DNA of 64,000 nucleotides from Deltaproteobacteria bacterium. GTDB lineage: Bacteria; Desulfobacterota; Desulfuromonadia; Geobacterales; Pseudopelobacteraceae. The stretch is from assembly GCA_021780495.1 (NCBI GenBank), contig JAJXYO010000016.1, forward strand, positions 1-64,000, read 5' to 3'. Position numbers and translations under genes: made by a program. Below, piece after piece: positions 18,225-28,118 of this stretch. The stretch's first letter is position 1; each line of letters starts with the position of its first letter. The notes beneath the pieces were generated by a model that searched no databases, had not been told where the DNA came from, and saw only the letters and a list, made by a program, of their open reading frames with translations.

Positions 18225-18773
18225 ATGCAGGTAACTACAACATTCAGGCACATGGAACAAAGTGACGCCCTCAAATCATATGCCGAGGAAAAACTTGATC
18301 GGGTGGCAAAATATATTGACGAGCCGATCAATGTTCAGGTCTACTTTGCCGTTGAAAAAAAGATCCGGCATATCGTTGAGATTGTGATCACCGCCAAAGG
18401 CATCAATACCAAGGCTTCCGAAGCAACTAACGACATGTATGCCGCTATTGATGCCGTTATCGACAAAATTGAACGCCAGCTTAAACGCTACAAGGAAAAA
18501 ATCAAGGCCCATAAGCCCAATGGTGATGAACGTGGCCGTCAGTTTTCCAAGAAAATATTCGAGGCTGAAAGCATCGAGTCAAGTTCCGAACCGGTGGTCA
18601 TCAGGACCCAGACAGAAACGGCCAAGCCGATGTCGGTTGAAGAGGCAGTTATGCAGATGGACCTGTTACACAAGGATTTTATTGTGTTCACCGATTCTGT
18701 TAACAACGATATCAGCGTCATGTATCGTCGTAAAGACGGTAATTTCGGTCTGATTGAACCGCAAGTTGGCTGA
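18225..18773 (+). CDS. hpf: Ribosome hibernation-promoting factor, long form
   Basis: Binds the 30S decoding region and, through its C-terminal domain, dimerises ribosomes into inactive 100S particles in slow growth. The 182-residue product has the N-terminal S30AE domain (about 1-100, start MQVTTTFRHMEQSDALK) and the C-terminal dimerisation domain (about 120-180, with KPMSVEEAVMQMDLL and MYRRKDGNFGLIEP). GGAGGAAGG precedes the start, a very strong ribosome site. It lies between rpoN and the phosphotransferase genes, as in many proteobacteria. Confidence 0.96.
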   Translation: MQVTTTFRHMEQSDALKSYAEEKLDRVAKYIDEPINVQVYFAVEKKIRHIVEIVITAKGINTKASEATNDMYAAIDAVIDKIERQLKRYKEKIKAHKPNGDERGRQFSKKIFEAESIESSSEPVVIRTQTETAKPMSVEEAVMQMDLLHKDFIVFTDSVNNDISVMYRRKDGNFGLIEPQVG

Positions 18774-18799
18774 TTACATGCTGTATGCGTGAGGCACCC

Positions 18800-19759
18800 G
18801 TGGAAGTAATCAGCCTTTCCCTGCAGGAAATACTGAATGATTCGGAATATGGCCTCGGTTTGGCACTGCTTGCCGGAGAGCGCGGTCTGAAACATCGTGT
18901 GTCGAGTTCGCGCATCCAGAAACCTGGCCTGGCGCTGGCCGGTTATACCGAGCACCTGCATCCGAGCCGGATCCAGGTGCTCGGCAATACGGAAATATCG
19001 TATCTGGAACAGATCGATGATCTGGTTGCTGCCGACAGTATCCGGAAACTTTGTTCCTTTCCGATATCCTGCTTCATTATTACCAAAGGTTTACTCCCAC
19101 CGCAGTTCCTGCTTGACCAGGCCGAGGCATCCGGCATTCCGGTCATGAATACCCATCACCAGTCATCGACGTTTATCTCGCTGATTACCAAATTTCTTGA
19201 GGAACGCCTGCTTCCAACCACCCATTTGCACGGTGTCTTGATGGATGTGCTTGGGGTCGGCATACTTCTGTCCGGCAAAAGCGGTATCGGAAAGAGCGAG
19301 TGCGCCTTGGATCTGGTAATTCGAGGGCATCGCCTGGTAGCAGACGACATGATTTTTATTAAAAAAAAGATGCCGGCGGCCCTGGTGGGACAATCTGAAG
19401 AGGCAATCCAACATCTGATGGAGATTCGCGGACTGGGGATTATCAACATCAAAGACCTGTACGGAGTCTCATCTATCCGTGAGAAAAAGATTATCGACAT
19501 GCAGCTTGAGTTAGTGGAGTGGGATCCTGAACATGAGTATGACCGTCTGGGGGTCGATGACCGGCGGATAACCATACTGGGTGTTGAAATACCGCATCTC
19601 TGCATTCCCGTGCGCCCTGGGCGCAACCTGGGATCGATTATCGAGGTTGCGGCCCGTAACTTTCTGCTCAAGGGGATGGGTTATCATTCGGCCCGCGATT
19701 TTCAAGAGCGCCTGCTGGCACGGATGGAAGTCCGGCCGCTGGGTGACGAGGTGGAATGA
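18800..19759 (+). CDS. hprK: HPr kinase/phosphorylase
   Basis: Phosphorylates HPr on serine 46 and removes that phosphate, linking metabolism to regulation. The product of about 319 residues has Walker A GKSGIGKS at about 159-166 and the C-terminal family signature around EVAARNFLLKGMGYHSA. The GTG at 18800 has GAGG five bases before it; an ATG at 18785 would add five residues but has no ribosome site. It overlaps rapZ by four bases. The target HPr, with a proper serine 46, is coded three genes downstream. Confidence 0.94.
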   Translation: MEVISLSLQEILNDSEYGLGLALLAGERGLKHRVSSSRIQKPGLALAGYTEHLHPSRIQVLGNTEISYLEQIDDLVAADSIRKLCSFPISCFIITKGLLPPQFLLDQAEASGIPVMNTHHQSSTFISLITKFLEERLLPTTHLHGVLMDVLGVGILLSGKSGIGKSECALDLVIRGHRLVADDMIFIKKKMPAALVGQSEEAIQHLMEIRGLGIINIKDLYGVSSIREKKIIDMQLELVEWDPEHEYDRLGVDDRRITILGVEIPHLCIPVRPGRNLGSIIEVAARNFLLKGMGYHSARDFQERLLARMEVRPLGDEVE

Positions 19760-20625
19760 CTGTGCGTATCATTGTTGTCACCGGCATGTCCGGGTCCGGC
19801 AAGTCCACGGCAGTTCGGGCACTTGAGGATGAAGGTTTTTACTGTATTGACAACCTGCCGGTACGGCTTTTCAAGGTGTTTGTCGATCTGATCGGAAAAT
19901 CGGGAGAGGCGTTCAAGGGTGTCGTGCTGGTAGCTGATATTCGTGGCCGTGAATTTATCAAGGGTTACGAGACCGCTTTTAAAAAAATCCGGACAGCGGG
20001 CCACACAGTTGAGATCCTTTTCTTCGATGCGCTGGATGAAATCCTTGTCCGGCGATTTTCAGAAACGCGTCGCCGGCATCCTATCGATGAACAGTGTTCG
20101 GTTATTGAAGGGATCCGCATTGAACGCGAACGTCTATCCGGTCTGCATCAGATTGCAACCAGGTATATCGATACCTCCGAGTTCAATGTCCACCAACTCA
20201 GGGATTACATCCTGCGGATTGTCCGCGGTGAAGATCGGGATAACCCTTTTGTCATTGAGGTGCAGTCTTTTGGTTTTCGCTATGGAATTCCCCTGGAATC
20301 AAGTCTGGTCATGGATGTCCGTTTTCTTCCCAATCCGTTTTTTGTGTCCGAGCTCAAATCTGCATCCGGACTTGATGAAGCGGTTCGTGACTACGTTCTG
20401 GATAACATCCAGGCCGCGGCTTTTTTGGAAAACTTCTTCCCGCTTCTTGATATGCTCGTTCCGGCTCATTGCAAAGAGGGCAAAGCTTACCTGACCATAT
20501 CAATCGGTTGTACCGGGGGGCGGCATCGATCCGTCGCAATTGCCGAGGCAACGGCAATGCATTTGCAAACGTTGTGGCCGACAGTTCGAATAACCCATAG
20601 GGATATTGAAAAGGACTCAAAATGA
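19756..20625 (+). CDS. rapZ: RNase adapter protein RapZ (P-loop nucleotide-binding)
   Basis: A 289-residue RapZ/YvcJ-family protein. The family binds nucleotides and, in enterobacteria, small RNAs that control cell-wall sugar synthesis. It has Walker A GMSGSGKST at residues 10-18, the conserved FCIDNLP-like YCIDNLPVRL segment, and the C-terminal SIGCTGGRHRSV motif. It overlaps hprK and the EIIA gene by four bases each. The RNA role in this lineage is inference. Confidence 0.95.
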   Translation: MTVRIIVVTGMSGSGKSTAVRALEDEGFYCIDNLPVRLFKVFVDLIGKSGEAFKGVVLVADIRGREFIKGYETAFKKIRTAGHTVEILFFDALDEILVRRFSETRRRHPIDEQCSVIEGIRIERERLSGLHQIATRYIDTSEFNVHQLRDYILRIVRGEDRDNPFVIEVQSFGFRYGIPLESSLVMDVRFLPNPFFVSELKSASGLDEAVRDYVLDNIQAAAFLENFFPLLDMLVPAHCKEGKAYLTISIGCTGGRHRSVAIAEATAMHLQTLWPTVRITHRDIEKDSK

Positions 20626-21014
20626 TAGGATTGGTACTGGTAACACATGTCGGATTGGCTGGAGCCTTGCGGGCATCGGCAGAGATGATTGTAGGCCGTC
20701 TTGATGTCTGCGCAACAGTGGAAGTCGCACCCGATGAACGAGCCGACGCGATTATGTCACGGGTTGTTGCCGCCGTAGAAGCGGTAAGCACTGATGGGGC
20801 TGTCATCATGACCGACCTTTTCGGCGGGACACCATCCAATATGGCCATGTCATTTCTCAAGGATGGCAGGATTGAAGTGCTGACCGGCGTCAACCTGCCG
20901 ATGGTTATCGAGTTCTGCTCAAAACGGGAACGTTTGCCGTTGGCCGATTTGGCTGCCGAGCTTCAGCGGTGCGGCCGTGAAGGAATTATCATCGCTGGAG
21001 AATTCTTGAAATAA
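20622..21014 (+). CDS. PTS EIIA component, mannose family
   Basis: A 130-residue single-domain EIIA of the mannose/fructose/sorbose family. It takes phosphate from HPr on a histidine, here H9 in VTHVGLA. The family motif MTDLFGGTPSN is intact. No EIIB, EIIC or EIID gene is nearby, so it probably has a regulatory role instead of feeding a sugar permease. It overlaps rapZ by four bases, with AAGGA before the ATG. Confidence 0.93.
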   Translation: MIGLVLVTHVGLAGALRASAEMIVGRLDVCATVEVAPDERADAIMSRVVAAVEAVSTDGAVIMTDLFGGTPSNMAMSFLKDGRIEVLTGVNLPMVIEFCSKRERLPLADLAAELQRCGREGIIIAGEFLK

Positions 21015-21068
21015 ATCGTTGGTATCCTATAGAAGATTCACTTGAATGCGAGAGGTATACAAAGACAC

Positions 21069-21335
21069 ATGCTTCGAAACGAATTTCTTATCATCAATAA
21101 ATTGGGGCTGCATGCTCGGGCGTCAGCACTCTTTGTGAAAACTGCCAGTCGTTTCACTGCAGATGTTAAGCTAGCTAAAGAAGGGGTCGAGGTAAATGGC
21201 AAGAGTATCATGGGAATCATGATGCTGGCCGCTTCGAAAGGCACTACCGTTAACCTCTCAATTGATGGAGCTGACGAAGTCGAAGCAATGCAGACCATTG
21301 GAGATCTGATCAATAATGGATTCGGTGAGGAGTGA
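21069..21335 (+). CDS. ptsH: Phosphocarrier protein HPr
   Basis: The small carrier that passes phosphate from EI to EIIA. Starting at ATG 21069 gives 88 residues with the catalytic H15 (KLGLHARAS) and the regulatory S46 (NGKSIMG) at exactly canonical positions, which decides the start over a TTG at 21042. The S46 site matches the presence of hprK. GAGAGG at 21050-21055 is rather far upstream. One base separates its stop from the ptsI start. Confidence 0.96.
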   Translation: MLRNEFLIINKLGLHARASALFVKTASRFTADVKLAKEGVEVNGKSIMGIMMLAASKGTTVNLSIDGADEVEAMQTIGDLINNGFGEE

Positions 21336-21336
21336 C

Positions 21337-23079
21337 ATGCGTGTTTTCACGGGGATCGCGGCTTCGCCCGGGATTGTCGTGGGCAAACTCAAGGTCGTTA
21401 ACCGTCAACGTGTCGTGGTACACGAACATGCCATAGTGACAGAGGATGTTGCAGCAGAGATAGAACGCCTCAAAAAGGCCATATCCTCTACTCGCGCCGA
21501 ACTCGAAGTCCTTAAGCTCAACCTGGAGTGCACTACCGGTGATGAGCACCTCTTTTTCATCGATACCCACCTCCTGATTCTGGCTGATGAGCGCCTGCTC
21601 GTCGAGACGGCTGCCACCATTGAAATCGGGCTGATCAATGCCGAAGGGGCTTTGCGCCGAACCCTCCAGAAATACCGTACCACCTTCGAGGCCATTGAAG
21701 ACGTTTATCTGCGTGAACGTATCAGCGATGTTGAAACCGTTATCGAAAAAATACTTCGCACCATGACTGGTGAAGCGCAGGATGTAATCGCTCCCAACGA
21801 TGGGCTGACGATCATTGCCGCACATGAAATCACCCCATCCGATATTCTCCAGATGGATCGCACACAGATAGTTGGTCTGATAACGGAGATTGGCGGCAGG
21901 ACGTCTCACGCATCCATTCTGGCGCGGGCCTTTGAACTTCCGTCCGTGACCGGAGTGGAAGGGATTGCCGACCTTGGGCTGAATGGATCGGCAGTAATTG
22001 TAGATGGCCTGAGTGGACGTGTTATCATCAAGCCGGACCGAGAAACCTTTCTGGACGCTCTTCAACGGAAACGCAGGTACGAATATATCGAGCTCGAATT
22101 GCACAAGCTCAGAGATTTGCCTGCGCAAACTGTTGATGGATGTCTGATTTCTTTGAAAGGGAATGTCGAGATTCCGGAAGAGGGGGCGTCCGTTCTTAAT
22201 CATGGCGGGGCAGGTATCGGCCTGTATCGAACGGAAATGCTTTTTATGAATCGCCAGGAGATGCCGGATGAGGAAGAGCAATTCCGTGAGTATGCAGCCA
22301 TGCAGCAGGCGGTTGCGCCCCATCCGCTCACCATCAGAACCCTGGATGCGGGTGGTGATAAATTGCTGGATGGCATGCCGCACATGACCGAACAGAACCC
22401 GGCGCTGGGCATGAGGGCTATCAGGCTCTCGCTGAATATGCCGGATGAGTTCAAAAAGCAGATGCGTGCGATCCTGCGGATCAGTGCCTTGGGTACGGTT
22501 CGCATCATGTTTCCGATGATCTCGGGTCTTGATGAATTGCGTCGGGCCAAGGTTCTACTGAAAGAATGCATGTCGGAACTGTCTCAGGCCGGTATTCCTT
22601 TTGACCGGGCTATCAAGGTAGGCATCATGATCGAGATCCCTGCTGCTGTGGCCATGGCTGATTTGCTGGCGCCTGAAGCGGATTTCTTCAGTATCGGTAC
22701 CAACGACCTTATTCAGTACACGTTGGCGATTGATCGCTCCAATGAACAACTCACAGAACTATATCAACCCCTGCACCCCGCTATTCTCCGCTCGTTATCA
22801 CGGGTTGTGGAGGTGGCTCGTGGGGCTGGTATCGACGCCAGTATTTGTGGCGAAATGGCCGGTGACCCGCTATATCTACCGATTCTTCTAGGGCTTGGGT
22901 TTGATGAACTTTCCATGTCGGCTGCCGCCATACCGCGCGTAAAACAGATCCTGCGACGCTGTACCCGTCAGCAGGCTTCGGATATTGCTGCGGCCTGCAT
23001 GGCCTTCGCCACTGCCGGCGAGGTTGAAACGTACCTCAAAAGCCAGATTACCAGCCATTTTGCCGAGAGTTTCGACTGA
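21337..23079 (+). CDS. ptsI: Phosphoenolpyruvate-protein phosphotransferase (enzyme I)
   Basis: Starts the phosphotransferase chain by taking phosphate from phosphoenolpyruvate and passing it to HPr. The 580-residue product has the swivelling His domain with H191 in GGRTSHASI, and the C-terminal TIM barrel with LYRTEMLFM, SIGTNDLIQY and the cysteine in SICGEMAGD. GAGGAG at the end of ptsH serves ATG 21337; an upstream ATG at 21316 lies within ptsH. With hprK, rapZ, EIIA and HPr it forms a permease-free regulatory set. Confidence 0.96.
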   Translation: MRVFTGIAASPGIVVGKLKVVNRQRVVVHEHAIVTEDVAAEIERLKKAISSTRAELEVLKLNLECTTGDEHLFFIDTHLLILADERLLVETAATIEIGLINAEGALRRTLQKYRTTFEAIEDVYLRERISDVETVIEKILRTMTGEAQDVIAPNDGLTIIAAHEITPSDILQMDRTQIVGLITEIGGRTSHASILARAFELPSVTGVEGIADLGLNGSAVIVDGLSGRVIIKPDRETFLDALQRKRRYEYIELELHKLRDLPAQTVDGCLISLKGNVEIPEEGASVLNHGGAGIGLYRTEMLFMNRQEMPDEEEQFREYAAMQQAVAPHPLTIRTLDAGGDKLLDGMPHMTEQNPALGMRAIRLSLNMPDEFKKQMRAILRISALGTVRIMFPMISGLDELRRAKVLLKECMSELSQAGIPFDRAIKVGIMIEIPAAVAMADLLAPEADFFSIGTNDLIQYTLAIDRSNEQLTELYQPLHPAILRSLSRVVEVARGAGIDASICGEMAGDPLYLPILLGLGFDELSMSAAAIPRVKQILRRCTRQQASDIAAACMAFATAGEVETYLKSQITSHFAESFD

Positions 23080-23089
23080 CAGGACCTCT

Positions 23090-23878
23090 ATGACGATCCA
23101 GCTCTATTTCTCAATAGTTTCCTTTATCTTCGGTGCGGTCGTTGGATCGTTTTTAAACGTGTGTATCTACCGCATGCCCAAGGGTGAATCGGTTGTGTCC
23201 CCGCCTTCCCACTGCCCCAACTGTGATTACCGTATCCGTTGGTACGATAATATACCCCTGTGCAGTTACCTGCTTCTGCGTGGAAAATGCCGGGGTTGCG
23301 GCACGCATATCTCGCTGCAGTATCCCTTGGTTGAGCTGCTTAATGGAGTGCTAACCCTGGCGCTGTTTCTCCGTTTCGGTCCGACACTCTCGTTTTTGGT
23401 GTTATTCCTGTTCTGCTCAGCCTTGGTTGTGATTACCTTTATTGATCTGGAACACCAGATTATTCCCGATGAAATCTCGCTTTCAGGCATTGTTGCCGGG
23501 TTTTTCTTCTCTTTCTTTCTGCAGGGTCATTCCTGGCTCAATTCTCTGCTGGGAATACTATTGGGCGGTGGCATCCTGCTTCTGGTGGCCTCCAGCTACC
23601 AGTGGCTGACCGGCAAGGAGGGAATGGGAGGCGGGGATATCAAGTTGCTGGCAATGATGGGTGCCTTCCTGGGGTGGAAATCGGTACTCTTCATTCTCTT
23701 TGCCAGTTCGCTGATTGGTTCGGTAGTCGGTATAACCATGATGTTGGTCCAGAATAAGGACTCAAAGCTGGCTATTCCGTTCGGTCCCTATCTGGCGTCC
23801 GCAGCAGTGCTGTACATCTTTTATGGCAGGCAACTCATCAACTGGTATCTCAACCTGAGTGGCCCCTCCCGGGGATAG
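23090..23878 (+). CDS. pilD: Prepilin peptidase / N-methyltransferase
   Basis: An inner-membrane aspartyl protease that cuts the leader of type IV prepilins and methylates the new N-terminus. The 262-residue product has several membrane helices, the cytoplasmic zinc-binding CPNC and CRGC pairs (full bifunctional form), and the catalytic aspartates in FIDLEHQIIPD and GGGDIKLL. AGGA lies six bases before ATG 23090; a longer frame overlapping ptsI is not credible. Its substrates are likely the four minor pilins coded at 34.4-37.4 kb. Confidence 0.95.
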   Translation: MTIQLYFSIVSFIFGAVVGSFLNVCIYRMPKGESVVSPPSHCPNCDYRIRWYDNIPLCSYLLLRGKCRGCGTHISLQYPLVELLNGVLTLALFLRFGPTLSFLVLFLFCSALVVITFIDLEHQIIPDEISLSGIVAGFFFSFFLQGHSWLNSLLGILLGGGILLLVASSYQWLTGKEGMGGGDIKLLAMMGAFLGWKSVLFILFASSLIGSVVGITMMLVQNKDSKLAIPFGPYLASAAVLYIFYGRQLINWYLNLSGPSRG

Positions 23879-23881
23879 CTC

Positions 23882-25395
23882 ATGCGTTCTCTTCGCTTAA
23901 GCCTCACCGCCTCGATCCTTGCCTTTCTCAGTTGCCTGCTGTTATTGACCTGGCTGCTCTTCAGCCTGCTGGCTTTCAAAACCGCCGCCAATGACCTGTA
24001 CTCCCAAAAGGGCGAGCACGCCCGTATGCTTCTGGCTACGTTTGTCAGTCAGCTGCCGGACAAGATCCCGTCGTATCCGGATGGTATGATCGACTCAAAT
24101 TCGCCGGCCGCCATTTTTGCCCAGAAGCTGGCCGAAGAGGTCTCCTTTATACGTTTAACATTGCTGGATGTTAATGATAAGCCTGTTTTTACCGTTGGCA
24201 AGGAAGGGACCGATGTTTTTCAGCCATTTTCAGGATCTGCACACATTCGAGAGGGTGGGAGCATTTCAGCTGATGGTGCCGCTATCCTGCGTGTGAATCA
24301 GGTGGTCCGCAACGGCACGGTTGTCGGAAACGCCGGCCTGGTCCTCTCTCTTTCCGCTGAAAAGGCACGACTTGAGCGTTCCCACAAATTATTCATGGCC
24401 TATTTTGCCATTGACTTTATCCTGTTGCTCGGTTTTGGTTCTTTTATTCTGTCGCGTATTGTGGTGACGCCCATCAGCCGTTTATTAAGCGCTACCGAGA
24501 AAATCACCGGCGGGCATTATGGACAACAGATTCGTGTGTCGGGTAGCGCCGAAATAGCCCGTCTGGCGGAGTCATTCAACGATATGTCATCAACCCTGTT
24601 CCAGAAGGACCAGGAGGTCACCGGCCATGTTGCTGCGCTGGAGAAGGCCAACTCCGATTTGCGACAGGCCCGCGAGGAGACTCTTCGTACGGAGAAAATG
24701 GCCTCCGTCGGTCTGCTGGCTGCCGGTATGGCGCATGAGATCGGCACTCCGCTGGCTTCCATCATGGGGTATGCCGAGCTGGTAGCCGGCGAACCGCTGG
24801 ACAACTGCACCATCCAGGACTATGCCCGCCGGATATCGAACGATTGCGGACGCATCGACCGAATCGTACGGGGATTGCTCGATTACTCACGACCTCGCAA
24901 CACTATTGTCGAGCCCTGTAATATTCAAGAACTGGTTATGTCAACGATCGAGATGCTTTCACAGCAGGGCGCCTTCAAGGGCGTCCGCATAACGACCAGC
25001 TGTGATGAATGCTGGCTGGATGCCTGTGTCGATCCTCATCAGTTGCAGCAGGTGCTGATTAATCTGATCCTCAATAGTCGAGACGCTGTGCCAACTGAAG
25101 GAAAAATCCTGATCAGACTTAAGGGCGTGGTCAATGCTTCCGGTTTCGGGCAGCCTGAAGGAATCCGCATAGAGGTTTTGGATAATGGCAGCGGTATATC
25201 CGAGGAACATCTTGGTCGAATTTTTGACCCGTTTTTTACCACCAAGCCTCCCGGCAAGGGGACCGGGCTGGGACTGGCCATTTCAGCTCGAATAATTGAG
25301 GGATTTGGAGGAAAAATCGCTGTACGGAGCAAGCTGGGAACGGGAACCTGTTTTTCGATCTGGTTGCCGGCTGTTGTCAGGCAGGGTAGCGCATC

Positions 25396-25399
<4 letters not shown>
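23882..25399 (+). CDS. Membrane histidine kinase with HAMP domain
   Basis: A 505-residue sensor kinase of the NtrB/PilS-like group. One N-terminal membrane helix (about 10-33), a periplasmic sensor region, a second helix (about 168-190) and a HAMP linker lead to HisKA with H285 in MAHEIGTPLASIMGYAEL, then an ATPase domain with NLILNSRDA, DNGSGI and GTGLGLAI. It overlaps the activator gene by four bases, so the two form a pair. Being next to pilD suggests control of pilus genes, but the signal is unknown. Confidence 0.92.
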
Positions 25400-26769
<1,370 letters not shown>

Positions 26770-26782
26770 GAACAAGGGCTAT

Positions 26783-26814
26783 GTGCCGGTCCCGTTTTCG
26801 GGCTAGGCAAAAAA
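26783..26814 (+). terminator. Weak terminator-like hairpin after the activator gene
   Basis: An imperfect stem (GCC...CCCG/CGGG...GGC) with a TTTT loop, followed by AAAAAATG rather than T. It may mark the end of the kinase-activator unit, but a terminator is not well supported. Confidence 0.25.
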
Positions 26815-26923
26815 TGCAGGGTTTACTCGGTAAAACGATTATAACTATGAAAATATTGCGGAGCTGCCGGTTTGCCGTAGGGCTAACAGCTGTAAATTCA
26901 AGATGTTAATGTCACCAGCCTCT

Positions 26924-26939
26924 GGGCATATTTTGTGCA
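26924..26939 (+). promoter_or_regulatory. Possible sigma-54 promoter before the DsbC-like gene
   Basis: GGGCAT at about 26924 and GTGCA ending at 26939 keep the diagnostic GG-N10-GC spacing of sigma-54 promoters, but the flanking bases differ from the TGGCAC/TTGCA consensus. It lies about 40 bases before the next start and just after a sigma-54 activator gene. Low confidence. Confidence 0.25.
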
Positions 26940-26977
26940 TAAAAATGCACCGGACACCACACCTGAAAGGAATCACC

Positions 26978-27763
26978 ATGCTTAAAGAACTGATTATTAC
27001 CATTATCGTTTCACTCGTCATTGCTTCACCATCATATGCCATGGCCAAGGAAGCGTGTGGTGGTTTATGTTCCGCTTGCCACACGCTCACCGAAAAGGAT
27101 GCGTCCGCGCTTCTCTCGAAAATCGGAGCAACCGCCAAATCGGTCAAACAAGCCCCAGCCAAAGGTCTTTTTGAGGTGCTGGCGGAGAAAGACGGCAAGC
27201 AGGGCATTATATATATAGATTACGGGAAAAAACATCTCCTCCAGGGCATGATCGTCGATCTGGACACGCTCAAGCCGGTATCGGCCCACGCCCAGAATCT
27301 TGTACAACCCAAGCAGGTAACCTCGATTGATGTCACAAAAATACCGGTGGACAAAGCCGTGATTATGGGCAATCCCCACGGCACCAAGAAACTGTATGTT
27401 TTTACTGACCCGGATTGCCCCTACTGTCGAAAAGGACATGGTGAATTGAAAAAACTGGCAGCAATCGCTCCGGATGTTACCATTTACATCATGTTGTATC
27501 CCCTGCCGATGCACCCCGGGGCCTATGATAAGGCCCGATCAATATATGAATCAAAGAGTCTGGAGCTGTTGAACCAGGCCTTTGAAGGTAAAGAGGTTCC
27601 CAAGCCGGCCAAAGAAAGCAGCAAAGCGGCTATCGACGAAATCATCAAATTCGGTAACGCCAACGGCATTTCCGGAACCCCCACCATGGTTATGCCGGAT
27701 GGCAAGGTCGAGGTCGGCATGCGGGATGCGGAGACATTAAAGAAGATGCTGGAAGGGAAGTAG
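26978..27763 (+). CDS. DsbC-like thiol:disulfide protein with haem-type CxxCH motif
   Basis: A 261-residue exported protein. After a signal peptide (1 to about 23) it shows CSACH at residues 31-35, a c-type haem attachment motif, within a segment reading CGGLCSACHTLTEKDA. Next come a DsbC-type N-terminal dimerisation region (about 40-120) and a thioredoxin fold with the active site CPYC at 147-150 (DPDCPYCRKGH) and the cis-proline stretch ISGTPTMVM. The layout fits a periplasmic disulfide isomerase or reductase, perhaps carrying haem. AAAGGA lies six bases before ATG 26978. It precedes cysteine-rich PilY1, a plausible client. Haem attachment is inferred from motif only. Confidence 0.85.
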   Translation: MLKELIITIIVSLVIASPSYAMAKEACGGLCSACHTLTEKDASALLSKIGATAKSVKQAPAKGLFEVLAEKDGKQGIIYIDYGKKHLLQGMIVDLDTLKPVSAHAQNLVQPKQVTSIDVTKIPVDKAVIMGNPHGTKKLYVFTDPDCPYCRKGHGELKKLAAIAPDVTIYIMLYPLPMHPGAYDKARSIYESKSLELLNQAFEGKEVPKPAKESSKAAIDEIIKFGNANGISGTPTMVMPDGKVEVGMRDAETLKKMLEGK

Positions 27764-27815
27764 AACGAAATATTCCTGTTGTATGTATATAAGGTTTGCC
27801 TAAACGGAGGGTTGT

Positions 27816-28115
27816 ATGAAAAAAATATGGGTTATGTTTATTCTTGTTGTGGTAATTGCCGCTCTAGCGTTGCCAGCTTTTGCAACAAGAAGAGAGGGGA
27901 TCGGTGGTTTTGTGGAACACGTTGATTCTCAAAAGATAACCGTTGCTGGCAAATCCTATCGAATAGGCAAACAGTTTCGTGTTGTAATTGCCAAGAAAGA
28001 AGGAAATCGCCGCTACGAGCGTGTCGGACAAAGATCCGACGTCAGAGTAGGGGACAAGGTCTCAGGCGTTGTTTTGTATGACGAGATAACGGATATTTAT
28101 TTGGAGAGGTACTGA
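27816..28115 (+). CDS. Small exported protein upstream of pilY1
   Basis: A 99-residue protein with a clear signal peptide (about 1-23, ending PAFA) and a basic, strand-rich mature part of about 76 residues holding GGFVEHVDSQKITV and a KVSGVVLY strand, likely a small beta-barrel or OB-like fold. CGGAGG precedes the ATG. It ends three bases before pilY1, so the two are co-translated. Its place recalls PilY2 of pseudomonads, a small exported protein beside PilY1, but I cannot show homology. Confidence 0.75.
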   Translation: MKKIWVMFILVVVIAALALPAFATRREGIGGFVEHVDSQKITVAGKSYRIGKQFRVVIAKKEGNRRYERVGQRSDVRVGDKVSGVVLYDEITDIYLERY

Positions 28116-28118
28116 ACC

